Below are positions 21,722 through 28,151 of a stretch of 30,658 nucleotides of DNA, in pieces (the stretch's first letter is position 1; every line of letters starts with the position of its first letter). Below the pieces are notes generated by a model. It saw only the letters and a program-made list of their open reading frames with translations, did no database searches and was not told the DNA's origin. Origin of the DNA: a virus; the IMG/VR virus record IMGVR_UViG_3300017717_000041, positions 1 through 30,658 of that record. One strand, written 5' to 3'. The position numbers were made by a program, and so were the translations under genes.

Positions 21722-21929
21722 AATCAGATTCTGTTTTTTTCAACTGGACGAATTTGCGCCTAGATTTGCTGAACAACTTGGAAGGTTTTCCGTAGAAAAT
21801 TTGTTTCCGTGTTCCCGTTTTAATATATCCTACATTTTGTTTTTTCTCATTGAAAATGTAAGTGTGGTTTGGAATGTTACAACCGCAATCACTCCAATCC
21901 GTAATTTCTTTTAAATAAGTTAGTGCCAT
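21714..21929 (-). CDS. Small hypothetical protein
   Basis: A 71-residue basic protein with two close cysteines ('SDCGCNIPNHTYIF') and a lysine/arginine-rich second half ('SKLFSKSRRKFVQLKK'). I do not recognise the family. Evidence that it is real is the chain of stop/start overlaps with both neighbours, TAATG upstream and eight bases downstream. Confidence 0.6.
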   Translation of the reverse strand: MALTYLKEITDWSDCGCNIPNHTYIFNEKKQNVGYIKTGTRKQIFYGKPSKLFSKSRRKFVQLKKTESDYD

Positions 21930-22429
21930 TATGCAACCGCCTTAAGGTAGTTAGAAAGAGATTCATCACCCACGATTGTGGTTCCATCTTGCATGACATA
22001 CTCAACATGATACTGGTCTACAGTTTTGCCTGCTTCATATGTCCAAACTTGAACCCTAGAGACTATCTCACTTCTCAGATAACCGTAATCACCATTTTCG
22101 GTGACTTTCTTAGAAGTCCACAGACCCGCCTCATTCTTAGCGAGAATGTATGGGGATTCCCATGGTTCAATCTTGCTAGCAAGTTCAGAGTCGGATACAA
22201 CTTCCCAACCAAGGACATATTCCTCAGCTGCTTCGTTGCGGAAAGTATGTAAAAATGAAGTCTCTTCGATAAGGTCTTGAAGACCATCAACGTCAAAAGA
22301 CTCCACGGCAATAACATATGACGAACCACCTTTGTACTTCCAATGTGGGGCTGAAACACCATGCACATAATCTTCATCATGAGCAGCATAGTTCTCGCAG
22401 TATTGGGTTTGAATTAGTAAGTTCGCCAT
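21929..22429 (-). CDS. Hypothetical early protein
   Basis: A 166-residue acidic protein ('MANLLIQTQYCENYAAHDEDYVHGVSAPHWKYKGGSSYVIAVESF') with alternating strands and helices and no clear catalytic motif. The opening 'IQTQYCENYAAHDE', with its Cys and His, recurs in marine phage hypothetical proteins. It has a strong Shine-Dalgarno, GGAG, and belongs to the early cluster by position. Function unknown. Confidence 0.7.
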   Translation of the reverse strand: MANLLIQTQYCENYAAHDEDYVHGVSAPHWKYKGGSSYVIAVESFDVDGLQDLIEETSFLHTFRNEAAEEYVLGWEVVSDSELASKIEPWESPYILAKNEAGLWTSKKVTENGDYGYLRSEIVSRVQVWTYEAGKTVDQYHVEYVMQDGTTIVGDESLSNYLKAVA

Positions 22430-22440
22430 AGTAGTCTCCG

Positions 22441-22812
22441 TTAAATTAAGTAGTCGGGGCCGTATTTTCTCATCCCCGTGATAGTGTAACCGTCAAACAG
22501 ATTGCCTCTCGCCTGATTCAGTGCTGGGGTTGCCCAACCAGCAGACTTGAGTACGTCACCACACTCAAAGGTAACACCATTTGGTTTAGTCCATTTTGAC
22601 TTATTGATGAACCCCCAAACCGATTGTTGATTACCACAGTTCTGAATTACCTTGATGTACTTCCTAGATACTTTGTAATAGTAGGAATATTCAGTCAAAG
22701 TTGGAAACTGTTTTTTATGTTCCGTGAGAAGGTCATCACATAACTTCTCACACAATTGAAGCAATTCTTGTTCTTGGTTTACTTCTTCAACCAAAGCGGA
22801 TAATTTAGTCAT
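22441..22812 (-). CDS. Hypothetical early protein
   Basis: A 123-residue protein. The first half is an acidic helix ('SALVEEVNQEQELLQLCEKLCDDLL'). The second half has 'SVWGFINKSKWTKPNGVTFECGDVLKSAGWATPALNQARGNLFDGYTITGMRKYGPDYL', a pattern I have seen in phage proteins of unknown role. Its start is in a TAATG overlap with the upstream gene. Confidence 0.65.
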   Translation of the reverse strand: MTKLSALVEEVNQEQELLQLCEKLCDDLLTEHKKQFPTLTEYSYYYKVSRKYIKVIQNCGNQQSVWGFINKSKWTKPNGVTFECGDVLKSAGWATPALNQARGNLFDGYTITGMRKYGPDYLI

Positions 22813-23078
22813 TACGCTGCCTCCATCATTGAATAAGGAACCGAAACAGGGACAACTCCCCTAGAACCGTAGTTCATCCTAACGACTGCCTTTTTGGGAT
22901 TCATCTTTTCGATGATTCCAGGCGTCTTTTTGGTTTTTTGAACCACAAAAACTTCCTGTCCAACCGAAAAAGTCGCAGTAGCAGATATCTGCTTGATTTG
23001 TTGTGCTAACTGAATAATGTGACTCAACTCAGATTGGGTCATTTTCATCATTTCTTGTTTGATAGTTTGAACACTCAT
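22812..23078 (-). CDS. KOW/SH3-like small protein
   Basis: 88 residues from the ATG at the complement of 23076-23078, chosen because GGAG lies about seven bases upstream; the longer frame to 23138 would read through the promoter. The N-terminal half is a methionine-rich helix. The C-terminal half, 'FSVGQEVFVVQKTKKTPGIIEKMNPKKAVVRMNYGSRGVVPVSV', has the strand pattern of a KOW or SH3-like barrel and may bind RNA or protein. A strong host-type promoter starts about 25 bases upstream. Confidence 0.7.
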   Translation of the reverse strand: MSVQTIKQEMMKMTQSELSHIIQLAQQIKQISATATFSVGQEVFVVQKTKKTPGIIEKMNPKKAVVRMNYGSRGVVPVSVPYSMMEAA

Positions 23079-23108
23079 AATTTTCTCCGTTTTCTTTATC
23101 ATGTAGCC

Positions 23109-23138
23109 ATTATATGAAAAAAGTGATGTCACTGTCAA
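23109..23138 (-). promoter_or_regulatory. Early promoter (P1), TTGACA-18-TATAAT
   Basis: A perfect -35 TTGACA (complement of 23133-23138) and -10 TATAAT (23109-23114) with an 18-base spacer. The TGA in TTGACA is the stop codon of the upstream gene. Confidence 0.85.
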
Positions 23139-23506
23139 GCGGTGACAACATATTTTTCGTTATATTTTCCGATATTCACATCAAAATAGTGTGAACGATG
23201 GTGATAATCGGTCATAATGTCCGATTTATCAAAGAAATTTGGCCCCTTCATCGCTTCAATCAACTCAGATAGGAATGATTTAGCAGTTCCGACATAGTGG
23301 TCTTGAAACCAGTAGGGATTTACTTGATAGTGGTACTCACCATCGTGGTTAGAATCTTTTTGGAAGTCTACCGAACCGCTTTTTAGGTTAACAACTAGGG
23401 TAGAATGGTGTCGAACAGCGATTGAACCCTTAACTTTGTACTTTTTCAACACTGCTTTGATAGCAGGAGCAAGTTCTTTCTTCATTGATTGTGATACATA
23501 CGCCAT
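23135..23506 (-). CDS. Conserved early phage protein
   Basis: A 123-residue protein, 'MAYVSQSMKKELAPAIKAVLKKYKVKGSIAVRHHSTLVVNLKSG', ending 'DIMTDYHHRSHYFDVNIGKYNEKYVVT'. The family is widespread in phages and some plasmids without known function. The alternating basic helix and histidine-rich strands suggest nucleic-acid binding, but no active site is evident. It has its own host-type promoter upstream and a Shine-Dalgarno-like AGGAA. Confidence 0.78.
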   Translation of the reverse strand: MAYVSQSMKKELAPAIKAVLKKYKVKGSIAVRHHSTLVVNLKSGSVDFQKDSNHDGEYHYQVNPYWFQDHYVGTAKSFLSELIEAMKGPNFFDKSDIMTDYHHRSHYFDVNIGKYNEKYVVTA

Positions 23507-23537
23507 AATTCAGTTCCTTTTCTCAGTTTATGTAGCC

Positions 23538-23567
23538 ATTTTACAGGAATAGTGCTGTCACTGTCAA
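23538..23567 (-). promoter_or_regulatory. Early promoter (P2), TTGACA-18-TAAAAT
   Basis: -35 TTGACA (complement of 23562-23567) and -10 TAAAAT (23538-23543), spacer 18. TGACAG is repeated in tandem across the -35. The -35 contains the TGA stop of the upstream gene. The bases after the -10, GGCTACAT, are the same as in P1. Confidence 0.75.
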
Positions 23568-23890
23568 CAGCTCATTTCATATTTTTTGTCTTCGATTTCC
23601 ATTTCGAGTTCGTCATGTTCGTTCTCGATATCCCTTAGTTTGTCCTCAAATGGAGCCACAAGTTCGTATATTGCGCTCTCAAGGTCGTTTACTTTAGACC
23701 TAATCTCGTCAACCTCAGACTCCACATCGATTCCTAGGGACTCTGCAAGGGACTCTACTTGGATATAGATGTTCATGGGGGTGTCATCATACTTGATAGC
23801 ACGTGTTATGTCGTTAACTTTATCGACATTCGACTTCATATTCCATTTAGCGTCATCTAAAACAGCGAGTTTATTCTCTAATTCAACCAT
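23564..23890 (-). CDS. Acidic coiled-coil protein
   Basis: A 108-residue protein of mostly charged helix; the last 40 residues ('EDKLRDIENEHDELEMEIEDKKYEM') are heptad-like coiled coil. No catalytic motif is seen. Small acidic early phage proteins often bind host enzymes, but nothing identifies a target here. Its ATG lies inside the last codons of a 32-codon upstream frame. Confidence 0.6.
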   Translation of the reverse strand: MVELENKLAVLDDAKWNMKSNVDKVNDITRAIKYDDTPMNIYIQVESLAESLGIDVESEVDEIRSKVNDLESAIYELVAPFEDKLRDIENEHDELEMEIEDKKYEMSC

Positions 23891-23976
23891 TTAGCAATCT
23901 CCAATATTAGGGGTAGTACCATAATTGCAAGTCCTTGTGTGAACTCCCAATCAACCTTTTTAATTATCTTTTCCAT
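23878..23976 (-). CDS. Possible 32-residue hydrophobic microprotein
   Basis: ATG at the complement of 23974-23976, stop at 23878-23880. The product starts MEKIIKKVDWEFTQG and continues with a hydrophobic segment 'LAIMVLPLILEIAKWLN', a basic tail plus one short membrane helix. It fills the gap before the acidic coiled-coil gene and overlaps its start. No good Shine-Dalgarno was found, so it may only be chance. Confidence 0.35.
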   Translation of the reverse strand: MEKIIKKVDWEFTQGLAIMVLPLILEIAKWLN

Positions 23977-23982
23977 ACTATA

Positions 23983-24012
23983 AGGCTAACAAAAAAGGGC
24001 TGTCATTGTCAA
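23983..24012 (-). promoter_or_regulatory. Promoter-like element (P3), TTGACA-18-TAGCCT
   Basis: The -35 is perfect (complement of 24007-24012) and the next bases, ATGACAGC, match the family; the -10 at 18 bases, TAGCCT, is poor. The same bases form a terminator-like hairpin, so promoter activity is uncertain. Confidence 0.4.
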
Positions 24013-24018
24013 CAGCCC
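23991..24018 (-). terminator. Intrinsic terminator overlapping P3
   Basis: On the minus strand, GGGCTGT, an eight-base loop TGACAATG, then ACAGCCC and TTTTTT. The 7-bp GC-rich stem followed directly by six T is a textbook Rho-independent terminator. It lies downstream of the gene ending at 24064. Confidence 0.7.
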
Positions 24019-24063
24019 CTTCAAGTTTTTTTATCTCTACGGATTTTCCCCGTAATGGGGAAT

Positions 24064-24312
24064 TTAGGTGTAGTTATCTTTGTTGGTTAGAAATTCCCTA
24101 ACCGCATTAGACTCTTCTAGTGATAGGTCTTTTATTGATTTGATACCCCATGGTGTTCCTAGGGTGACAAGTTTGTTTCCAGCAGTCACAGCACGATTCC
24201 ACATAAAGTCATCCTTCGGGAATAATAGGTTGCACTCACAGGCAGCAATCATCTGTCGCCCAATCTTTACAATCTGCATCACTGCCTTGCTATCTTCGTA
24301 TATACTATTCAT
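24064..24312 (-). CDS. Small hypothetical early protein
   Basis: An 82-residue mainly helical protein ('SIYEDSKAVMQIVKIGRQMIAACECNLLF', 'SLEESNAVREFLTNK'). I do not recognise it. A Shine-Dalgarno-like AAAGGAAAG lies upstream, with promoter P4 before it and the terminator hairpin at 23991-24018 after it, so it may be a single-gene unit. A 6-bp hairpin (24046-24062) directly follows the stop but lacks a U-tract in this direction. Confidence 0.6.
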   Translation of the reverse strand: MNSIYEDSKAVMQIVKIGRQMIAACECNLLFPKDDFMWNRAVTAGNKLVTLGTPWGIKSIKDLSLEESNAVREFLTNKDNYT

Positions 24313-24337
24313 AATCTTTCCTTTTGATTTGACAGCC

Positions 24338-24367
24338 AGCTTATCAAAAACTAGCTGTCACTGTAAA
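24338..24367 (-). promoter_or_regulatory. Early promoter (P4), TTTACA-18-TAAGCT
   Basis: -35 TTTACA (complement of 24362-24367) followed by GTGACAGC as in P2, and -10 TAAGCT after 18 bases. An inverted repeat TGACAGC/GCTGTCA (24330-24336, 24354-24360) surrounds the -10. Weaker match than P1, P2 and P5. Confidence 0.5.
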
Positions 24368-24379
24368 GCGGTTTTTCGC

Positions 24380-25717
24380 TTATTTTCTAACGTTGCATGA
24401 TGCATGAACAGCATCACAATTATCGGGTGTAGTAGAATTGCCGTCTTTATACAATAATACGTGGTCACCGTGAATGTGTTCACCAAATTCACCCATCTCC
24501 ATACCGCATATAGCACATATTCCGTCCTGCTTCGTATAAGCGTCAAGGACTTCTTCACGGGTAAATGTTCTCTTACTATCTAACTGAATAGATGAGAATG
24601 TTATGAGGGACATCTCTTTCCACAATAATTCCAGTGCTACATTAGTGTCTTCTGCACCACTACCTCTCATACGTAATTCGTATGGGGTTCCAGTGAGACC
24701 TTTGGGAACAGGTACGTTCTTGAGGTTATAAATTGCTTGAATGTAAACTTCCATAAACTCAATAGGGTCTATCTTCCTCTTCGCCTTCATCATACTAGAT
24801 ACCATGTAACAATAGTTTCTGAAAGGTTTAAGGGCAATCTTAGACTTAGCGGTGGCATGATTCTTCATACTTTCACCTACAAACTTAAGAACCTTTTCAA
24901 TATGCACCGCATTACTAAATTTATCTTGGGACATAGACGCTTGAGTATCATAAAAATCATTTATGACTTTACCTGTGGTTCCTTTAGTTTTGAAACTTTC
25001 CTCACTACACATAAACACAATCTCTGCAAGAGTCTTGTCTACATCTAAACGTTTGTGTTCTGCTTTTGCAATCCACTTCAACTTGTTGCCGTCAACCGTT
25101 TCAAATATACCTAGTGGATTGAACCTTGCCCATTGCTGTACAGTTCTAGACATAGCAGAAGAAACCGCTTGTCTTTTTTCCTGTGCATTTAATGTGTTTG
25201 TGTTGTTTAAGACATTAACAAAATACCACCCTGCTTTTTGCGGGGTTAAATTGTAGTACATCTGTGCTTGTATTTGATAAGCCAAGAATGCATCACGAAC
25301 AGAAAGAGGTAATTCTTTATAAAGTTTTTTTCTTATGTCGTGGGTAAAGTCCTCTCCAGGCGCTTGCACTTCTGCAAGTTCATCGACATTAGGTAATGCT
25401 ACTTCATTGTTCATGAAACGAAAAATAGTAGATACCCTTTGACAACCGTCCATTACTTCGGCAAGTATTCCAACTTTAGGAATCATTGCACCAAGTCTTA
25501 GAGCGACTTCGGGGATAATTACTTCGGGGTTAAAGAATGACGCCATAAACATGGACTGCCATTTGTCATCCGCAAGGAAGAAGCGTTGATAAGCTTCGGG
25601 GGATAGGTCGATTTTGTCTTCCAATAATCTCAGTTCAGATATTGCAATTGCAAGTCTTTGTGGATTACCATCTAACGGAGTATCAGCCATTAACTCCTGT
25701 AAATTAAATTTACTCAT
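24380..25717 (-). CDS. DUF262-HNH endonuclease-like protein
   Basis: 445 residues from the ATG at the complement of 25715-25717, preceded by Shine-Dalgarno AAGGTG. The N-terminal half is a DUF262 (ParB/sulfiredoxin-like) domain; its motif, usually DGQQR, reads D90-G-C-Q-R94 ('EVMDGCQRVSTIF'). The C-terminal 48 residues form an HNH domain: C401-x2-C404, 'HGDH' (H416-H419), N433, H438, C441-N442. This order is that of GmrSD-type enzymes, which cut modified phage DNA, and of related DUF262 proteins. In a phage it could exclude competing phages, attack host DNA, or act as a mobile-type nuclease. It has its own promoter and a structured leader, in the early region. Confidence 0.82.
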   Translation of the reverse strand: MSKFNLQELMADTPLDGNPQRLAIAISELRLLEDKIDLSPEAYQRFFLADDKWQSMFMASFFNPEVIIPEVALRLGAMIPKVGILAEVMDGCQRVSTIFRFMNNEVALPNVDELAEVQAPGEDFTHDIRKKLYKELPLSVRDAFLAYQIQAQMYYNLTPQKAGWYFVNVLNNTNTLNAQEKRQAVSSAMSRTVQQWARFNPLGIFETVDGNKLKWIAKAEHKRLDVDKTLAEIVFMCSEESFKTKGTTGKVINDFYDTQASMSQDKFSNAVHIEKVLKFVGESMKNHATAKSKIALKPFRNYCYMVSSMMKAKRKIDPIEFMEVYIQAIYNLKNVPVPKGLTGTPYELRMRGSGAEDTNVALELLWKEMSLITFSSIQLDSKRTFTREEVLDAYTKQDGICAICGMEMGEFGEHIHGDHVLLYKDGNSTTPDNCDAVHASCNVRK

Positions 25718-25767
25718 AGTTTTCACCTTATGTATTGACGCTGAATAAACAGGGTCTAATTAATAAA

Positions 25768-25815
25768 GAGTTCTTCACTAAGTGACTTGAACTCACAACT
25801 AACTTTTGTCAGTTG
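25768..25815 (-). promoter_or_regulatory. Structured 5' leader of the DUF262-HNH gene
   Basis: The transcript from P5 has a leader of about 100 bases with two hairpins. The first (25796-25815), almost at the 5' end, is an 8-bp stem with one G-U pair and loop AAAA. The second (25768-25794) has outer stem GAGTTC/GAACTC and inner stem TCAC/GTGA. Neither sequesters the Shine-Dalgarno; stabilisation or regulation of the mRNA is possible. Confidence 0.5.
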
Positions 25816-25823
25816 ATAAATCT

Positions 25824-25853
25824 ATTATACTTTATAAGGGGGGGTACAGTCAA
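25824..25853 (-). promoter_or_regulatory. Early promoter (P5), TTGACT-18-TATAAT
   Basis: -35 TTGACT (complement of 25848-25853), 18-base spacer with a run of seven C, -10 TATAAT (25824-25829). Lies about 105 bases before the DUF262-HNH start. Confidence 0.8.
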
Positions 25854-25860
25854 TAGGGTT

Positions 25861-26112
25861 TTAGATATTTTTTTGAATTAAATCTAATTCTTCTATTTTC
25901 TTGTTGATGATGTCTACTCTCTTTGGCCAGTAGATATAGTCTTTGTCAGAATCCTTTGCAAGGTTTTCCAATAGGGGACGGATGAAGTTATCTAGTTTAT
26001 TGATTACTTCTGTAGCAGTGGCTGTTTTCTCTACAATCTTGGTATCGACAGACGCAAGTTCGTCTGCGTCCATCGCTGTAAATCCAAAATCATTGTATTC
26101 GATATCTGACAT
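25861..26112 (-). CDS. Small conserved T4-like phage protein
   Basis: An 83-residue acidic, helical protein ('MSDIEYNDFGFTAMDADELASVDTK', 'ITKVE'-type helix, then 'LENLAKDSDKDYIYWPKRVDIINKKIEELDLI'). The 'KDYIYWPxR' segment recurs in a small family of cyanophage-type T4-like phages without known function. It is preceded by a late promoter five bases from the ATG and has no Shine-Dalgarno, so it seems to be made late, unlike the early genes downstream. Confidence 0.7.
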   Translation of the reverse strand: MSDIEYNDFGFTAMDADELASVDTKIVEKTATATEVINKLDNFIRPLLENLAKDSDKDYIYWPKRVDIINKKIEELDLIQKNI

Positions 26113-26117
26113 ACTAG

Positions 26118-26125
26118 TATTTATA
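26118..26125 (-). promoter_or_regulatory. Late promoter abutting the start at 26112
   Basis: The minus strand reads TATAAATACTAGTATG, again five bases between element and ATG. The element overlaps the stop codon of the upstream gene. Confidence 0.75.
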
Positions 26126-26408
26126 CCGTAACCTTCTCAACAATGTAGTTTTTGTTAGGAATGTATGCTAAATGAATTACATTAGGCACACGCATTACAT
26201 CAAACTCATGTTGATGAAAGAAACCTGCTTCGGTTAGTTTCTCAACGATTTTAACTTTGCGTCTATCAAAGTCATCGTCTGAAGAGTCTTGGACTTGTAT
26301 AATTACTTGTCCAGTTTTAGATAAAGCAGTCTTAAAGAGTGCTGTATCTTTCTCAGTCCACTTGTTGAATTTACCCATTAACTGAGTTGTCGGTAGTGTC
26401 CAATCCAT
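26121..26408 (-). CDS. Nucleotidyltransferase-like protein lacking the HxGH motif
   Basis: A 95-residue protein whose layout follows the cytidylyl/adenylyltransferases of T4-like marine phages: 'MGKFNKWTEKDTALFKTALSKTGQVIIQVQDSS' for the first strand-helix-strand, 'RRKVKIVEKLTEAGF' for the next helix, and 'VMRVPNVIHLAYIPNKNYIVEKVTV' for the following strand. In active members the early part reads like GRWQPWHxGH; here WTEKD stands where WHxGH is expected, so the catalytic histidines are missing and it is probably a pseudoenzyme or binding protein. This assignment comes from pattern only. It overlaps the upstream gene by 38 bases. Confidence 0.5.
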   Translation of the reverse strand: MDWTLPTTQLMGKFNKWTEKDTALFKTALSKTGQVIIQVQDSSDDDFDRRKVKIVEKLTEAGFFHQHEFDVMRVPNVIHLAYIPNKNYIVEKVTV

Positions 26409-26904
26409 CGTTGTCTCCTTTGGATAGTCTTATGTGACGTTCACCTTCTAGAACAGTTCTTTTGTTAATACCTAGAGTCCACACTGCATTTTTAGGGCAA
26501 GGGTCTATGTACTCCATATCAATGGTATCACCAATGTTGTATTCTGTAAAGTGACTTTTTTTGAGTGTGATAAATTGAGAATCCCAATTGTAGTCCGTTT
26601 GGGTTGATGCTGGGTTTCCCTGTTCTTTGTGAAAGTATAGTTTTACTTCTCCATAATATTCAAGGGGCTGGTTGATGTGGTCAAACCAGTTGCTCAAATC
26701 ATTTGCTGATACAAGAATAGAATCTTCATTTGTATATACCTTGGCGTATTCTCTGTCGAACTGTAACCCTAATCTACACGACCAATCCCAAGGAATGTCC
26801 ACTCTAAAAGTGTCCTTGGGAATATCGTAGTTTGGGTTGTGGGGGGTAGAACTCTTAAGAGTCGTCTTCCCCAAAGTATCCGCCATCTCGTATGATGTCT
26901 TCAT
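26371..26904 (-). CDS. Hypothetical protein
   Basis: A 177-residue protein, possibly starting six codons later at MADTLGKT (complement of 26884-26886); neither start has a clear Shine-Dalgarno. It is beta-rich with tryptophans ('FRVDIPWDWSCRLGLQFDREYAKVYTNEDSILVSANDLSNWFDHINQPLEYYGEVKLYFH'). No motif was recognised. It overlaps both neighbours by unusual lengths (50 bases upstream, 38 downstream), with the later start reducing the first overlap to 32. Confidence 0.6.
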   Translation of the reverse strand: MKTSYEMADTLGKTTLKSSTPHNPNYDIPKDTFRVDIPWDWSCRLGLQFDREYAKVYTNEDSILVSANDLSNWFDHINQPLEYYGEVKLYFHKEQGNPASTQTDYNWDSQFITLKKSHFTEYNIGDTIDMEYIDPCPKNAVWTLGINKRTVLEGERHIRLSKGDNDGLDTTDNSVNG

Positions 26905-28036
26905 CTTGATGTACCATTGAGTTTTCGTCTGCTTCAGCTTCTTGGATTAAGTTCCAAGATGATTCTTCAAAGTCTTTAATCATAGCAGACTTTGTTTGGT
27001 CTTGAGAAATAACAAAACCTAATGATGTTCCAACTTCTGCAATTCTAGACTTAGTCATTTTCTGCAGTTCCATTGAGTTAGGAATTACAATTTCCTCATA
27101 CTCATCTTCTACAGATTCTTTCATCTTCTGAACTTCAGCTATAGATTCGGGGTCTTCTCTAACTTCGATTTCGACTTCACCGTCACCCTCAATAGGTTCA
27201 AAGTCATCCATCTCCATTTCAGTTACGTTAGCGTTAACATCTTCTTCTGTAACTTGTTCACCTAATGGTACGTTACCGTCTTGTCCAACTTTAATTTCAA
27301 ACAATGGTGCAACGTTATCCATATCTTTTGACTTCCCATCACTGGTTGGTAATGGTTTAAAATCAGCATCATCAAAAGAGTAAGTCCATTCCTCATCTTC
27401 AGAGAAATCAATCATGTCACCCAGTGCTTTCATTTGGTCATCAATAGTAGAGTTATTACTATCGAAAGCTTCACGTGCTTCACTTACCTTTGCATTAAAT
27501 TCTTCGTCTTCTGAAATTTGTGGTTGATTGGTAATCGTTGGAACGGGATTATTTTTTCTTGCGTTCTCAAATGCTTTTGATACGTTAGTATTAGGCATAG
27601 TAGGAACTTCTGTACCAGCAACGGGTGTTATACCTCTTGCAGTAATCTGTCCTTCCAATTCATTGATTCTGTTTTGAAGAATCCTAGCAGCTTCCTGTGC
27701 GGATTGAATCTTAGCTTCTGATGTTGCCTTTGCAACTTCAGCTTCTCTTCGGATTGATGCTTCTCTTTCTTCCCTTGCAACTTGGGCTTCTACTGCCATT
27801 ACCTGTTGACGTTTCTGTTGCCAGACTTGGAAGTCTTGAAGTTCCGCAAGACAGTCGTTTCGGATTTGATTTAATACAGTGAGTTCATCACCTTTGATGC
27901 TACCTCTTGCTAATGCAATATCGACTAGGGATAAAATACCCTGTACGTCTTCAAACGTAATATGCGTCATTGAGTAGTTCAATGGAACGTCATTAAGTTC
28001 TGGCGGTAGTTGGAATGTTGATTCAGTTTCATTCAT
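26855..28036 (-). CDS. Acidic coiled-coil protein with C-terminal SAP/HeH-like segment
   Basis: A 393-residue protein. About residues 70-135 form a charged coiled coil ('QQKRQQVMAVEAQVAREEREA', 'IQSAQEAARILQNRINELEGQI'). Residues 165-320 are acidic and low in complexity. Around 325-360, 'QKMTKSRIAEVGTSLGFVISQDQTKSAMIKDF' looks like a helix-extension-helix (SAP/HeH) DNA-binding unit. The C-terminus is again acidic. Shine-Dalgarno GGAG lies in a CTCCATGGAG palindrome about 11 bases before the ATG. Function unknown; a scaffold or DNA-associated role is only a guess. Confidence 0.7.
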   Translation of the reverse strand: MNETESTFQLPPELNDVPLNYSMTHITFEDVQGILSLVDIALARGSIKGDELTVLNQIRNDCLAELQDFQVWQQKRQQVMAVEAQVAREEREASIRREAEVAKATSEAKIQSAQEAARILQNRINELEGQITARGITPVAGTEVPTMPNTNVSKAFENARKNNPVPTITNQPQISEDEEFNAKVSEAREAFDSNNSTIDDQMKALGDMIDFSEDEEWTYSFDDADFKPLPTSDGKSKDMDNVAPLFEIKVGQDGNVPLGEQVTEEDVNANVTEMEMDDFEPIEGDGEVEIEVREDPESIAEVQKMKESVEDEYEEIVIPNSMELQKMTKSRIAEVGTSLGFVISQDQTKSAMIKDFEESSWNLIQEAEADENSMVHQDEDIIRDGGYFGEDDS

Positions 28037-28151
28037 AATTTAGTTTCTCCATGGAGCAGAACACGACTATTAATTGGCTTATTGAGCATGACAATTTTGT
28101 ATCATATACTCTCTTGTCTATGTATAGTCTCGGTCTACAATTATATTTATC
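28037..28151 (-). promoter_or_regulatory. Intergenic region with possible late promoter
   Basis: 114 bases before the acidic coiled-coil gene. On the minus strand GATAAATA (complement of 28144-28151, touching the upstream stop) is a one-base variant of the late element. TTGTCA, 16 bases, TAATAG further down is a weak host-type candidate. Nothing else was seen. Confidence 0.4.

Noticed and set aside
23079-23138. Longer start for the KOW-like gene
   Set aside because: It would translate through promoter P1; the ATG at 23076-23078 has a good Shine-Dalgarno.
24046-24062. TTCCCC/GGGGAA hairpin after the gene ending at 24064 as a terminator
   Set aside because: In the gene's direction no U-tract follows; the hairpin at 23991-24018 with six T is a far better terminator.
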